Notes: generated from the letters alone by a model not told the origin. A DNA stretch of 64,000 nt from an uncultured Lachnospiraceae bacterium (GCA_910577955.1 CAJTNC010000009.1:1-64000); one strand, 5' to 3'. Counted from the first letter of the stretch, positions 33,139-42,639 are shown. Translations and numbers: made by a program.

Positions 33139-36100
33139 TTATCGTTTCCGGACGCCGATCTTCACGGCTTCACCGTTCACTTTCCACTCTTTCGCATCCG
33201 CTAACGCCTCGTCATAGATTATCTCATCAGCTAACACCTTCTCGGAGATTGCCGCAGCATTTTTCTGCACGATCGAAGCAATTTTCTCATTTCCGGTCAC
33301 GGAGACTTCTATGTGATCCATCACCTCAAACCCGGCCTCTTTCCGCATGGTCTGAATCTTGCTGATCACCTCGGCGGAGAATCCCTCCTCCAACAGCTCC
33401 GGTGTCAGATTAGTATCGAGCACTACGGTTACAGCCTTGTCAGACTGAGCCACAAATCCCTCTTTCTGAGCGGTTTCGATCAGCAGATCCTCCTCTCCGA
33501 GAGAAATCTCTACACCGTCCACCTCAAAGTTTAGCGTACCGCCCTCTTTAAAGGAAGTCACGGCCGCCATAGCGGAAAGGCCGTCAATATTTGACAGATA
33601 AGTCCTGATGCCGCCAAGCTGCTTGCCGTATTTCGGGCCAACCGTGCGAAGCTGGGGTTTGAAGCTGTAACTCGTATAGGAAGAAACGTCTTCCGCAAAA
33701 ACCACCTTTTTCACATTCAGTTCCTCTCTGACGATCTCCTGATAGAAATCAGTCAGCGTATTCTCCGCCTTGACGATCATCTCCCCAATGGGCTGGCGGT
33801 TCTTGATGTTTGCCTCGTTCCTCGCCGCTCTGCCAAGCACCACGATATGCAGCACTTCTTCCATATAACTTTCCAGTTCTCTGTCAATAAACTCCGTCTT
33901 CACAGCCGGGAAATCGCACAGATGAATGCTCTCCGGCGCGTTTTTGTCGATACTGCAGACTAAATTCCTGTAGATCTCTTCCGTCATAAACGGCACAAGA
34001 GGCGCCGCGCACTTACTGATCTCCACAAGCGCTGTGTAGAGCGTCATGTAAGCGTTTATCTTATCCTGCTCCATGCCCTTTGCCCAGAAACGTTCCCTGC
34101 TTCTGCGGACATACCAGTTGCTCATCTCATCCACGAAATTGTCCAGCACTCTCGCCGCCTCGGGGATCCTGTAGTTATCCAGATGGTCATCCACCTGACC
34201 GATGGCCGTATTCAGTTTGGACAACAGCCACTTATCCATCACAGACAGTTTCTCGTAGTCCAACGTATATTTTGTCGCATCAAATCCGTCAATATTTGCA
34301 TACAGCACAAAGAACGCGTAGGTGTTCCAGAGGGTGCCGAGGAATTTTCTCTGCCCCTCCTGCACTGCTTTCCCGTGGAATCTGTTGGGCAGCCACGGTG
34401 CAGAATTGATGTAGAAATACCAGCGGATCGCATCCCCGCCGTAAGTCTCAAGAGCCTCAAAAGGATCGATAGCATTCCCTTTGCTCTTGCTCATTTTCTG
34501 TCCGTTCTCATCCTGTATATGACCAAGCACGATCACGTTTTCAAAAGGCGACTTATTGAACAACAGTGTGGACTCCGCCATCAAAGAATAGAACCACCCT
34601 CTTGTCTGATCCACCGCCTCGGAGATAAACTGCGCCGGGAACTGTGCCTCGAACAGCTCCTTATTCTCAAAGGGATAATGATGCTGCGCAAAAGGCATGG
34701 CGCCGGAATCAAACCAGCAGTCTATCACTTCCGGCACACGCTTCATCGTCCCGCCGCACTCAGGACAGGTACAGGTGATCTCATCGATATAGGGCCTGTG
34801 CAGTTCCACATCCTTCGCCTTCGGATTGCCGGAAAGCTTTGAGAGCTCTTCCCTCGAACCGATGGCCTCCTGATGTCCGCATCCTCCGCACTCCCAGATA
34901 TTCAGCGGCGTGCCCCAGTAACGGTTTCTGGAGACTCCCCAGTCCTGAATGTTCTCCAACCAGTTGCCGAACCTTCCCTCGCCGATGGAAGGCGGGATCC
35001 AGTTCACCGTTTTATTGTTTCTCACAAGATCGTCCCGAACCGCGGTCATCTTGATAAACCATGATTCCCTTGCATAGTAGATGAGCGGCGTATCGCATCG
35101 CCAGCAGAAGGGATAGTCGTGCTCAAACTTAGGTGCGGAGAAAAGTTTTCCTTCCTTATCCAAATCAACCAGAATATCCTTGTCCGCATCTTTCACAAAC
35201 TTGCCGGCGTAGGGCGTCTCTTTCGTCATATTTCCCTGCCCGTCCACAAACTGTACAAAAGGCAGATCGTACTTGCGGCCCACATTAGCGTCATCTTCAC
35301 CGAAGGCCGGCGCGATATGCACGATGCCCGTGCCGTCAGACATTGTGACATAGCTGTCACATGTTATATAGAAGCCTTTTTTATGCTGCTTTTCAGCGGA
35401 TTCTCCCGCGCAGGCAAAGAGCGGTTCATACTCTTTATGCTCCAAATCTTTTCCGCTGTAAGTCTCAAGCACTTCATAGGCGGGTTTTCCCTCTTCCGCC
35501 AGAGCCCCCAGCACAGTGTCAAGCAGTTCTTTCGCCATATAGTAGATGCGGCCGTCGGCAGCCTTCACCTTGCAGTAGCTATCCTTAGGGTTCACACACA
35601 GCGCCACGTTGGAAGGCAGCGTCCACGGCGTGGTGGTCCATGCCAGAAAATAGGTGTTTTCCTCGCCCACCGTCTTAAAGCGCACCACCGCGGAACGCTC
35701 TTTCACCGCTTTATAGCCCTGCGCCACCTCGTGGGAAGACAGGGGCGTGCCGCATCTCGGACAGTAGGGTACAATCTTAAAGCCCTTATACAGAAGCTTT
35801 TTATCCCAGATCTGTTTCAGCGCCCACCACTCGGACTCGATAAAATTATCATAGTATGTCACGTAAGGGTCATCCATGTCCGCCCAGAAACCGACCGTGC
35901 CGGAAAAATCCTCCCACATGCCTTTGTACTGCCAGACAGATTCCTTACATTTCTCGATAAACGGCGCAAGACCATACTGCTCGATCTGCTCCTTTCCATC
36001 CAGCCCCAACTCTTTTTCCACTTCCAGTTCCACCGGCAGACCGTGGGTATCCCAGCCCGCTTTCCTCGGCACCATATAGCCTTTCATGGCTCTGTAGCGC

Positions 36101-36306
36101 GGAATCATGTCCTTGATCGCGCGGGTCAATACATGCCCGATATGGGGCTTGCCGTTCGCTGTAGGCGGACCGTCATAAAACGTATAGGTGGGACCGTCCT
36201 TTCTGATGTCCATGGACTTCTGGAAAATATCGTTTTCTTTCCAGAACCGGCAGATTTCCTTCTCTCTGTCTACAAAGTTCAGATTCGTGTCGACTTTCTG
36301 ATACAT
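33139..36306 (-). CDS. ileS: Isoleucyl-tRNA synthetase, eukaryote-like (type 2)
   Basis: This class I synthetase charges tRNA-Ile and edits valine. The 1055-residue protein begins near FYDGPPTANGKPHIGH (HIGH motif), has the CP1 editing insertion with VGFWADMDDPYVT, carries two CxxC pairs (CPRCG and CWRCD) and later CGGCGH/CPECGG zinc-type Cys, and has KMSKSKGN. The N-terminal wording and long C-terminal region match the IleS2 group related to eukaryotic cytosolic enzymes, which is typically insensitive to mupirocin. The ATG at 36306 follows GGAAAGGGAG. A sigma-A promoter and a short leader hairpin precede it; no T-box is visible. Confidence 0.93.
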   Translation of the reverse strand: MYQKVDTNLNFVDREKEICRFWKENDIFQKSMDIRKDGPTYTFYDGPPTANGKPHIGHVLTRAIKDMIPRYRAMKGYMVPRKAGWDTHGLPVELEVEKELGLDGKEQIEQYGLAPFIEKCKESVWQYKGMWEDFSGTVGFWADMDDPYVTYYDNFIESEWWALKQIWDKKLLYKGFKIVPYCPRCGTPLSSHEVAQGYKAVKERSAVVRFKTVGEENTYFLAWTTTPWTLPSNVALCVNPKDSYCKVKAADGRIYYMAKELLDTVLGALAEEGKPAYEVLETYSGKDLEHKEYEPLFACAGESAEKQHKKGFYITCDSYVTMSDGTGIVHIAPAFGEDDANVGRKYDLPFVQFVDGQGNMTKETPYAGKFVKDADKDILVDLDKEGKLFSAPKFEHDYPFCWRCDTPLIYYARESWFIKMTAVRDDLVRNNKTVNWIPPSIGEGRFGNWLENIQDWGVSRNRYWGTPLNIWECGGCGHQEAIGSREELSKLSGNPKAKDVELHRPYIDEITCTCPECGGTMKRVPEVIDCWFDSGAMPFAQHHYPFENKELFEAQFPAQFISEAVDQTRGWFYSLMAESTLLFNKSPFENVIVLGHIQDENGQKMSKSKGNAIDPFEALETYGGDAIRWYFYINSAPWLPNRFHGKAVQEGQRKFLGTLWNTYAFFVLYANIDGFDATKYTLDYEKLSVMDKWLLSKLNTAIGQVDDHLDNYRIPEAARVLDNFVDEMSNWYVRRSRERFWAKGMEQDKINAYMTLYTALVEISKCAAPLVPFMTEEIYRNLVCSIDKNAPESIHLCDFPAVKTEFIDRELESYMEEVLHIVVLGRAARNEANIKNRQPIGEMIVKAENTLTDFYQEIVREELNVKKVVFAEDVSSYTSYSFKPQLRTVGPKYGKQLGGIRTYLSNIDGLSAMAAVTSFKEGGTLNFEVDGVEISLGEEDLLIETAQKEGFVAQSDKAVTVVLDTNLTPELLEEGFSAEVISKIQTMRKEAGFEVMDHIEVSVTGNEKIASIVQKNAAAISEKVLADEIIYDEALADAKEWKVNGEAVKIGVRKR

Positions 36307-36332
36307 GGCTTCTCCCTTTCCTTTTATCTGAC

Positions 36333-36363
36333 AAATGCCTGCGGCCTTTTGCCGCAAACATTT
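36333..36363 (-). promoter_or_regulatory. Leader hairpin of ileS
   Basis: In the ileS leader AAATG, two bases and TGCGGC pair with GCCGCA, two bases and CATTT around an AAAAG loop. It sits between promoter and ribosome-binding site. It is too short to be a T-box and no specifier region is seen. Confidence 0.55.
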
Positions 36364-36396
36364 TTGGCTTATTTCCTATATTTATTTAACATTTCC

Positions 36397-36425
36397 AGTT
36401 TAAAGGGATGGAGAATAAATGTCAA
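36397..36425 (-). promoter_or_regulatory. Promoter of ileS
   Basis: Minus-strand TTGACA (36425-36420), a 17-base spacer and TAAACT (36402-36397) lie in the short gap after the radical SAM gene. Confidence 0.8.
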
Positions 36426-36478
36426 GAATTTATTGAAGCGAAAGGCGCTGTCTCCGAAATGAAATATAAAGAATAAAG

Positions 36479-37471
36479 CTATAATCCGAAACTCTTGCTG
36501 AGCCTCCAGGAGCAGTGGCTGCAGGTCTCGCACCGCCCGGCCTGAACCTCCCGCAAAAACAGCTCCGACTTTTGAGATAAAAAGATATCTTCCCACCCCG
36601 CCTGCCGTATATTTCCCGGCGTAAAATCGTAGAAATCCGTGCAGTAGAGCAGGTCCCCGTTCCATGCGATATGAATATGCCTGCACGGGGAAAAGCATTT
36701 TTTCCGATGGTCTCCCTCGAGATGGGGCAGAAAGCTGACCGGAAAAGGAGCAGACAATTTTTTTAACTGCTCCTCCACACACGACCTCTGCTCTTTCATC
36801 TTCCGCGCTTCCTCCTCCCCCCATTTCCAACTGTCAATATATGGAGCCTCCCTGTGGAACACTTCCCGCATCCATTTTTTGTATCTGTCGATCTCCGCCT
36901 GCGTCATGCCTATCTGCTGCTGCAAAATCACCTGATCGGGCCTTAATACGGAGAGGGCATCCACCAGCTCCCGAATCGCCCCCTCCGTCTGCTTTGTCAA
37001 TACACTCATCACAGTGATCTGACAGGAATCCAGCTTCTCCCTCCCACTGCGTACTTTCTCAAAAACACCTTCGCCCCGAATTTTGTCATGCACCTCCGGC
37101 GGGCCGTCCACGGAAATATATATTTTCCGAAAGCACCTGTCACACACCTGTGCATGCCTCTCAAGCAGGGTTCCGTTGGTGATAAGCCCCAGCGCGAATC
37201 CCTGTTCATATAGGTACTGGGCCGCCTCGTCAAAAAATTCGCAGCACAAAGGTTCTCCGCCCCAGAGGATCACGGACGGTTTCTTTGCGGCATCCCGAAA
37301 CGTTTCCGCCAACTGCTCCATAAATCCAAACCACTCTTCTCTGGTAAGCGGTGTCCCCGCCGCCTGCGAGAAAAACCCCTCCTGCCCCCACTGCCCGCAG
37401 AAATAGCAGCGCAAATTACAACTTTTCGTAATCTGAAGATGCACCAGTTCGAGCTGCCGCTTAAATTCCAT
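36479..37471 (-). CDS. Radical SAM protein with SPASM-like C-terminal cluster site
   Basis: The 330-residue enzyme has the radical SAM CxxxCxxC motif at residues 18-25 (SCNLRCYFC), the GGEP motif (ILWGGEPL), a TNGTLL strand and the ISVDGPPEVHD segment. Its C terminus has further Cys in CFSPC, LLYCTD and CETCSHC, which fit an auxiliary iron-sulfur site of SPASM/twitch type. Such proteins modify peptides or proteins or act as sulfatase maturases, but no precursor peptide or sulfatase gene is nearby. It is the last gene of the sugar locus that starts at 44061, 19 bases after the GH57-like gene. GGGAGGAG precedes the ATG at 37471. Its substrate cannot be stated. Confidence 0.85.
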   Translation of the reverse strand: MEFKRQLELVHLQITKSCNLRCYFCGQWGQEGFFSQAAGTPLTREEWFGFMEQLAETFRDAAKKPSVILWGGEPLCCEFFDEAAQYLYEQGFALGLITNGTLLERHAQVCDRCFRKIYISVDGPPEVHDKIRGEGVFEKVRSGREKLDSCQITVMSVLTKQTEGAIRELVDALSVLRPDQVILQQQIGMTQAEIDRYKKWMREVFHREAPYIDSWKWGEEEARKMKEQRSCVEEQLKKLSAPFPVSFLPHLEGDHRKKCFSPCRHIHIAWNGDLLYCTDFYDFTPGNIRQAGWEDIFLSQKSELFLREVQAGRCETCSHCSWRLSKSFGL

Positions 37472-37490
37472 CCGTTCTCCTCCCAAGTTA

Positions 37491-38876
37491 TTATTCCTCT
37501 CCAAAATATTGCATACTCATCAACTGTCTGTCAATAGCCTGTATCTGTGTCCTCATCAATCTCGGTGAATAGATTGCTCTCTTCTCCTCGATCCCGCAGC
37601 GTTTCATTGCCTTTTCCAGAGACTCGTTAGCCTGATACAGCGCTTCCAGAGACTCCCTGACATTAAAGCGCCCCGGCGACGTAGGCTGCGGCGGCCATCT
37701 TGAATCGGAAACCCATGCGTCCGTCACACAGCGCATGGCGTCCGTCAGTTCCGGACACTCTTCCCTTTCTCCCGCCTCCTCTTTTACCGCCCGGATCCCG
37801 CGCAGGATCGACAGGCATGCAGGATCCATGATTCTGGCATACTCCGTATTATTCCACGCTTTGGCCGTACCGCCATGCCAGGCCACTCCGTTCTCAATAC
37901 ACAAAATCCTATCGTTCGGAATCAGTTCCTTTGCATCCCGCAGCACTTCTCGGGGCAGAGCAAGCTCGTACCCGCTCTCTTTCGCCATATCCAGTATCTT
38001 GGAAAATCTTTCGATACTTCCCGGCTCCTCCTCAAAAAATCTGGCCTGATTAAACTGTTTGACATAAAAGTAGGCGGAACTCCCTATGTACTCCGCATCC
38101 TCCGCATAAGGCATGATAAAGCTTCCCGTAGCCGCCACCCGGTCACGCCACCTGCCAAGCATCTCCAGAATCTCCTTTTCTTCCACAGGTTTCTCCCTCA
38201 CGCCCTCTGTAGCTCCCATCAGATACCACAACAGGATATTAGCCATGCAGTCTGAGCGGAACAGCATTTTAAGGCCGTTTGGCGCCACGGAAGGATTTGT
38301 TAAGAAGCGCAGGTATTCCGGTTTGTCCTTGATATATTCTTCAATGCGGAACAACTCATTTTTGTTGCTGTGTCCCTCCACATCGTAGGCAAGACCTGTA
38401 GCCTGTCGAATTTCATCGTAAGACAGGAAAAAGGAGTCCGCGTCCATCACAAGAGACTCAAAACCTGCTTCCTTATACACATCGGGGATATAAGACGCCC
38501 AGCCGCATTCCGGATTCCATCCCGTCACAGGTCTGACGCCTGTGTATTTCTCCCACACGTCCAGCGCATGTTTCAGAGAATCCAAACATACTTCCGGCGG
38601 AATATTTGCCGGCATAAAATGTATGTAGGGAGAGGATACCGGTTCCACCAGTCCCTCCGCTATCAGCCTTTTAAGCTTTGCCAAAACTTCCGGCGCCTTA
38701 ACAGCTATCTCGTCCAACGTTTTGCCGCTGCACTCGAAGGCCATCTTACAGGAGCGGCTTTCAATCAGGTCGAACAGTTTTTCATAACAGTTTTTTATCA
38801 CCCAATGCCTTTTGGATGGATGCAGTTGGGAATACTGTATGTTGGCGTGGGGCATAAAAATTATTTTTTCAGTCAT
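37491..38876 (-). CDS. GH57-family (alpha-amylase-like or deacetylase-like) protein
   Basis: The 461-residue cytoplasmic protein maps onto the GH57 catalytic region. A motif 2-like GLVEPVSSPYIHF occurs near residue 77, the nucleophile motif GWNPECGW gives Glu123, and an AEDAEYIG segment places the acid/base Asp at residue 260. The N-terminal His motif is altered (FMPHANIQY instead of the usual HxHQP). No signal peptide is seen. GH57 enzymes act on alpha-glucans or alpha-galactosides, so an intracellular glycosidase for the sugar imported by this locus is plausible. GGAGGAG precedes the start. The exact activity is unknown. Confidence 0.75.
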   Translation of the reverse strand: MTEKIIFMPHANIQYSQLHPSKRHWVIKNCYEKLFDLIESRSCKMAFECSGKTLDEIAVKAPEVLAKLKRLIAEGLVEPVSSPYIHFMPANIPPEVCLDSLKHALDVWEKYTGVRPVTGWNPECGWASYIPDVYKEAGFESLVMDADSFFLSYDEIRQATGLAYDVEGHSNKNELFRIEEYIKDKPEYLRFLTNPSVAPNGLKMLFRSDCMANILLWYLMGATEGVREKPVEEKEILEMLGRWRDRVAATGSFIMPYAEDAEYIGSSAYFYVKQFNQARFFEEEPGSIERFSKILDMAKESGYELALPREVLRDAKELIPNDRILCIENGVAWHGGTAKAWNNTEYARIMDPACLSILRGIRAVKEEAGEREECPELTDAMRCVTDAWVSDSRWPPQPTSPGRFNVRESLEALYQANESLEKAMKRCGIEEKRAIYSPRLMRTQIQAIDRQLMSMQYFGEE

Positions 38877-38891
38877 GCTTGACTCCTCCGA

Positions 38892-39941
38892 TCATCGACT
38901 CCAGTCGAATAATATTTTAAAAACATCCGCGCCCTTCTCTGCCTGATAGGCGTAGGCTTCCCTGCATTTTGTCACCGGCCATACCTCCACCGGAAGCTTT
39001 GAAGTATCAAACTTCCCTTCGCTCATCCATGCAAGGATCTGTTCTTTGCATCCCCCCGCAAGAGCGCAGGACATTGTGAGCGTACAGTGCTTTACAAACC
39101 ACCGGTGATAGTGATCCATAATAATGCGCTCCGGATAATCCCCCTGCAGATGGATATGGGCCGGAATGTCCGACAAATTCCATCCCGTCTCCTTTACATA
39201 CCGATGCAGAATCCCCGGTACCTTCGGATTGCCGGAACACTCCATCACCTTATCCGCCATCTTTCCGCCCGTATATTCCGCGATCTTTCTCTCCGCCTCG
39301 AAGGGCGCCACACAGTGATCCACATAATGCGAGGCGATCTCTCTGCGAAAACCGTTTTCCTCCACCGCGATCAGTTGAATATCCGGGTGGAGTATCCGCA
39401 GGATCTGCATCGCGGATATTCCCACCATACCCGCTCCCACCACAACGATAGTCTCACCCTTCTCCACGGACAGCCTTTTGACCCCTTTCAGCGCAACACA
39501 GGGAAGATATGCCAACACCGCATCCTGATCAGACACATTGTCCGGGATCTTCACCATATAGTCAAATGTATCGTTGGCAGTGGAGGAATCTTTCACCGTA
39601 TACTCCGAACCGCCGCCCCATGCCGCGCAGACATTTTTGTACTTTCTGCATTCATTGATCATGACACGGTCGCCCACTTTCAGACGTCCGTCGCTCTTTT
39701 CCCCTGCCGCCGCCACGGTTCCGGCCGTCTCATACCCCGGAACCAACGGATACCAGCACTGTTCCGGGTGCTGCAGCCCTTTGTATGTCTTCATATCCGT
39801 GCCGGTGGAAATAGCGCTGAAGGAAGTCTTTGCCACATACGCATCCTCCAGCGGCTCTGTCAGTTCTATTTCTCTCAGCCGCACCTCGTAAGGTCTCTCC
39901 ATGACGATCGCACGGCTTTTTCTATATTCTTTAATATCCAT
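38892..39941 (-). CDS. MDR-family dehydrogenase lacking the usual zinc ligands
   Basis: This 349-residue medium-chain dehydrogenase has a GroES-like N-terminal half (SAISTGTDMKTYKG, PLVPGYETAGTV) and a Rossmann NAD(P) site (VVVGAGMVGISAMQIL). The catalytic zinc Cys and GHE motif of alcohol dehydrogenases are replaced (ISTGTD and GYE), and the four-Cys structural zinc loop is absent. The wording resembles the BchC and 2-deoxy-scyllo-inosamine dehydrogenase side of the family. Oxidation or reduction of a sugar hydroxyl is inferred from its position between a sugar isomerase and a GH57-like protein. The metal question deserves direct testing. Confidence 0.8.
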   Translation of the reverse strand: MDIKEYRKSRAIVMERPYEVRLREIELTEPLEDAYVAKTSFSAISTGTDMKTYKGLQHPEQCWYPLVPGYETAGTVAAAGEKSDGRLKVGDRVMINECRKYKNVCAAWGGGSEYTVKDSSTANDTFDYMVKIPDNVSDQDAVLAYLPCVALKGVKRLSVEKGETIVVVGAGMVGISAMQILRILHPDIQLIAVEENGFRREIASHYVDHCVAPFEAERKIAEYTGGKMADKVMECSGNPKVPGILHRYVKETGWNLSDIPAHIHLQGDYPERIIMDHYHRWFVKHCTLTMSCALAGGCKEQILAWMSEGKFDTSKLPVEVWPVTKCREAYAYQAEKGADVFKILFDWSR

Positions 39942-39984
39942 TTTCCGCTCCTTTTCTCTTTTTCATCCATTTCTAAACGTTCTG

Positions 39985-40824
39985 TCATTCCGTAAACTTC
40001 TCCAGAAACTCCACCGACCGTCTGCATCCCTCCTCCACATCTTCCGTCTTTTCATATTCCATCAGTACCGGTCCTTCAAACCTCTCAAAACCTTTCAGCG
40101 CAGCCGCCCAATCCATCCCTGTGTCCCCGCAGGCCGCAGGCTTCAAATGCCCCCTCTCATTTACCGCAAATTCCTTACAGTGGATACAACTGATGCGCCC
40201 CCGCAAAAGTTCGAGATTCTTTTCCGGTTCTTTCACACCGGCCGCATACAGATTAGCCGGGTCATAGACAAAACGCAGCGAGCTATCCGCCTCCGCCAGA
40301 AGCCTTTTCAAGCAGTCATAGTCCGTGGTCACACTTGCAAAATGCTCTACCCCGTCGGAATGCTCCAAAACACCCCCGTGAGTTTCCACACAAAGCACTA
40401 CTCCCACGCCCTTCGCGCACTCTGCCGCCTCATTCAGCGCATTTATCATCCGCTCCCATCTTATGTCTGTCACCTCGCCGTAAGGAGAAAAACCGGCAAA
40501 TATCCTGAGATATCGCACTCCCATCTTCCCGCAGGCGGCGATCACTTTCTTGACTTTCTCCACATTCTCCCGCACCTGCAATTCCTCCGCCAGCGTAAAG
40601 TCATTGCCGGTTGCCGCGCAAAAAAGCCTGATCCCGTAAGACTCATACAACCTTCTCACCTCTGCCAGCTGTTCTTCATCCGCATCCGCAGGCAGATCCC
40701 CCGGAGCATTTTCGATATCCAGCTCATGGATCCCAAGTCCAAGCCTTCGCACACAGGCCAACTGTTCTTTAAGCTCCCTCTCCCGAAACCCCCATGATGC
40801 CGTCCCAAACATATTCCGCTTCAT
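39985..40824 (-). CDS. Sugar phosphate isomerase/epimerase (xylose isomerase-like TIM barrel)
   Basis: The 279-residue protein belongs to the AP endonuclease 2/xylose isomerase-like barrel family. Likely metal ligands are Glu in LCVETHGG, Asp in FVYDPAN, His in CIHCKEF and Glu in VLMEYEK, which is the usual order. These enzymes epimerise or isomerise keto-sugars or inosose-like compounds. It sits between the permease genes and the MDR dehydrogenase gene. A dehydrogenase-epimerase pair of this kind is often seen where a 3-keto sugar is formed or consumed, so that is one hypothesis for this locus. Confidence 0.82.
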   Translation of the reverse strand: MKRNMFGTASWGFRERELKEQLACVRRLGLGIHELDIENAPGDLPADADEEQLAEVRRLYESYGIRLFCAATGNDFTLAEELQVRENVEKVKKVIAACGKMGVRYLRIFAGFSPYGEVTDIRWERMINALNEAAECAKGVGVVLCVETHGGVLEHSDGVEHFASVTTDYDCLKRLLAEADSSLRFVYDPANLYAAGVKEPEKNLELLRGRISCIHCKEFAVNERGHLKPAACGDTGMDWAAALKGFERFEGPVLMEYEKTEDVEEGCRRSVEFLEKFTE

Positions 40825-40857
40825 AATTTTCCCTGCTCCTTTTTATCCGGCGTTTTT

Positions 40858-41685
40858 TTAACCCTTTACCGCCCCTGTGATCAATCCCTGTATCAGATAT
40901 TTCTGAAAACACAGATACACCAGAATGATCGGTACGCTGACGATCATAGCCCCCGCAAAGGCCAAAACATAGTTTGTCTGGAGCTGACCGTTGACCACCG
41001 AGTACAGCCCCACGATAATGGTTCTGTTCTCTATCTTATCGATCACCGTAAAGGCCAGCACAAACTCATTCCACACCCACATGAACTGATATAAGAGCAC
41101 CGTCGCGACCGCCGGTTTTGCAAGCGGAAGCGCTATCCGCGCAAACAGAGTTATCTCCCCGGCGCCGTCCATCTCCCCCGATTCATACAGCTCTTTCGGT
41201 ATACCGGCGAAAAATCCCTGCATGACAAAGGCCGCAAAAGGAAGTCCCCCGGCAGTGTATGTGAGGATCAGCCCCATATGGCTTCCGCCGAGCCCCAGAC
41301 GTTTCAGCAGTATCACAATAGGGAAAATGATCATCGCCGCAGAGATCGTCTGCCCGATCAGAAGGTACAACAGCACGGCTTTCCCAAGCTTCCCTTGATA
41401 TCTGGAGAGCGCAAAGGCAATCATCGCAGAAAGCGCCAGCATGAGAAAGACCGCCGTCACCGTGATGACAACGCTGTTTTTGGCGAACTGTCCGAAATTT
41501 CCTCTCTCCCAAGCTTCAAGGTAATTGGACCACTGCAGCTCTTCCGGAAAATTCCACGGACTTCTGATCATCTCTTTTTTGGTCTTTAAAGAGGAGATAA
41601 GCACCCATATCACCGGAACCAGAGTTGTCAGAAACAGGAGCAGTGCCATGACAAACAATACCGTTTTTGATACTATCTTTTTCAT
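40858..41685 (-). CDS. Sugar ABC transporter permease (MalG type)
   Basis: This permease of 275 residues has about six membrane segments and the EAA-type loop YESGEMDGAGEITLFARIALPLAKP. It pairs with the permease encoded 10 bases upstream and with the solute-binding protein. As at the sialic acid locus, no ATPase gene is present. Confidence 0.9.
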   Translation of the reverse strand: MKKIVSKTVLFVMALLLFLTTLVPVIWVLISSLKTKKEMIRSPWNFPEELQWSNYLEAWERGNFGQFAKNSVVITVTAVFLMLALSAMIAFALSRYQGKLGKAVLLYLLIGQTISAAMIIFPIVILLKRLGLGGSHMGLILTYTAGGLPFAAFVMQGFFAGIPKELYESGEMDGAGEITLFARIALPLAKPAVATVLLYQFMWVWNEFVLAFTVIDKIENRTIIVGLYSVVNGQLQTNYVLAFAGAMIVSVPIILVYLCFQKYLIQGLITGAVKG

Positions 41686-41694
41686 ATCCGTCCC

Positions 41695-42594
41695 CTATTC
41701 CTTTCTGCTCTGAAAATATAGCTGCACTCCCGTGCAGAGCATGGCAAACAAGATCAACGTCGTGGTGATCGCCATGCCGTAGCCGGCATTTGAATTGGTA
41801 AAAGTCGTCTTATAACCATAGGTCAGTATCATTTCCGTATTATAATATCCCGGGCCTCCGTTGGTCATGGCATAGATCAAATCGAACACTCTGAACACAT
41901 CGATAAAGATCAAAATGTATACGATGGTCGTGATCCTGTTTATAGACGGAAGTATCACATTCCTTATGACCTGCATTCTTCCGGCTCCGTCCAACACCGC
42001 AGCCTCCGTAAGATCTTTCGACACCGACTGCAGCCCCGCCATAAACAGCACAAAATATGTGGGCACCATCTTCCATACCGCCGCCGCCGTCACCGCGTAC
42101 AGCGCTGTATCCGAATTTGTCAGCCACCCTGTTCCGAAATTCCCCAGTCCGATCGCTTCCAGTATCTTATTCACTAATCCGTAGGAGGGGTTATACATCC
42201 ACTTCCACAGCATCACTACCACGATAGAGGGCAAAATCGCCGGAAGATAGGCCACCGTCCTAAAAAGCGCCTTTTTTCTTGTAAAGTTTTCAATCATATA
42301 GGCGACAATAAAAGCCAACACCGGCACAAGCAGTATAGTGATCAGCCCATAGAGCAGATTATTTCTGATCGTTATCTTTAAAATGGAATCCGAAAACAGA
42401 TTCTTGTAATTTTTCAATCCGATGAACGAACTCTCCGACAGCTTTGTCATTCCGGTCCAATCCGTAAAACTGATTCCGGCCGACATAACGATCGGCACCA
42501 TCCAAAACAACGTATAAACGACCAATGCCGGCAGGGAAAACGCCATGAAACGAATTACCGCTCTCTTCTTTCTCTTACTCTTTGCCTTGTTCAT
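41695..42594 (-). CDS. Sugar ABC transporter permease (MalF type)
   Basis: This permease of 299 residues has a basic N terminus, about six membrane segments and the EAA loop TEAAVLDGAGRMQVIRNVILPSINR. The start at 42594 is preferred (AGAAAGG upstream). The gene follows the solute-binding protein gene after the pair of overlapping hairpins. Confidence 0.9.
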   Translation of the reverse strand: MNKAKSKRKKRAVIRFMAFSLPALVVYTLFWMVPIVMSAGISFTDWTGMTKLSESSFIGLKNYKNLFSDSILKITIRNNLLYGLITILLVPVLAFIVAYMIENFTRKKALFRTVAYLPAILPSIVVVMLWKWMYNPSYGLVNKILEAIGLGNFGTGWLTNSDTALYAVTAAAVWKMVPTYFVLFMAGLQSVSKDLTEAAVLDGAGRMQVIRNVILPSINRITTIVYILIFIDVFRVFDLIYAMTNGGPGYYNTEMILTYGYKTTFTNSNAGYGMAITTTLILFAMLCTGVQLYFQSRKE

Positions 42595-42639
42595 CCCGAA
42601 ACCTTTCTCTGTTCCTTTCACTTAACGCACCATTCGAAA

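Noticed and set aside
36306..36425. T-box riboswitch upstream of ileS
   Set aside because: The leader is about 85 bases from promoter to ATG and lacks a specifier loop and the T-box sequence; only a short hairpin is present.
35119..36462. 447-residue plus-strand open frame antisense to ileS
   Set aside because: It is a shadow of ileS codon usage; the sequence has no recognisable domains and covers the ileS promoter.
36412..36480. 22-codon plus-strand ORF after the radical SAM gene, considered as a RiPP precursor
   Set aside because: It lies on the opposite strand to the radical SAM gene, overlaps the ileS promoter and has no usable ribosome-binding-site spacing.
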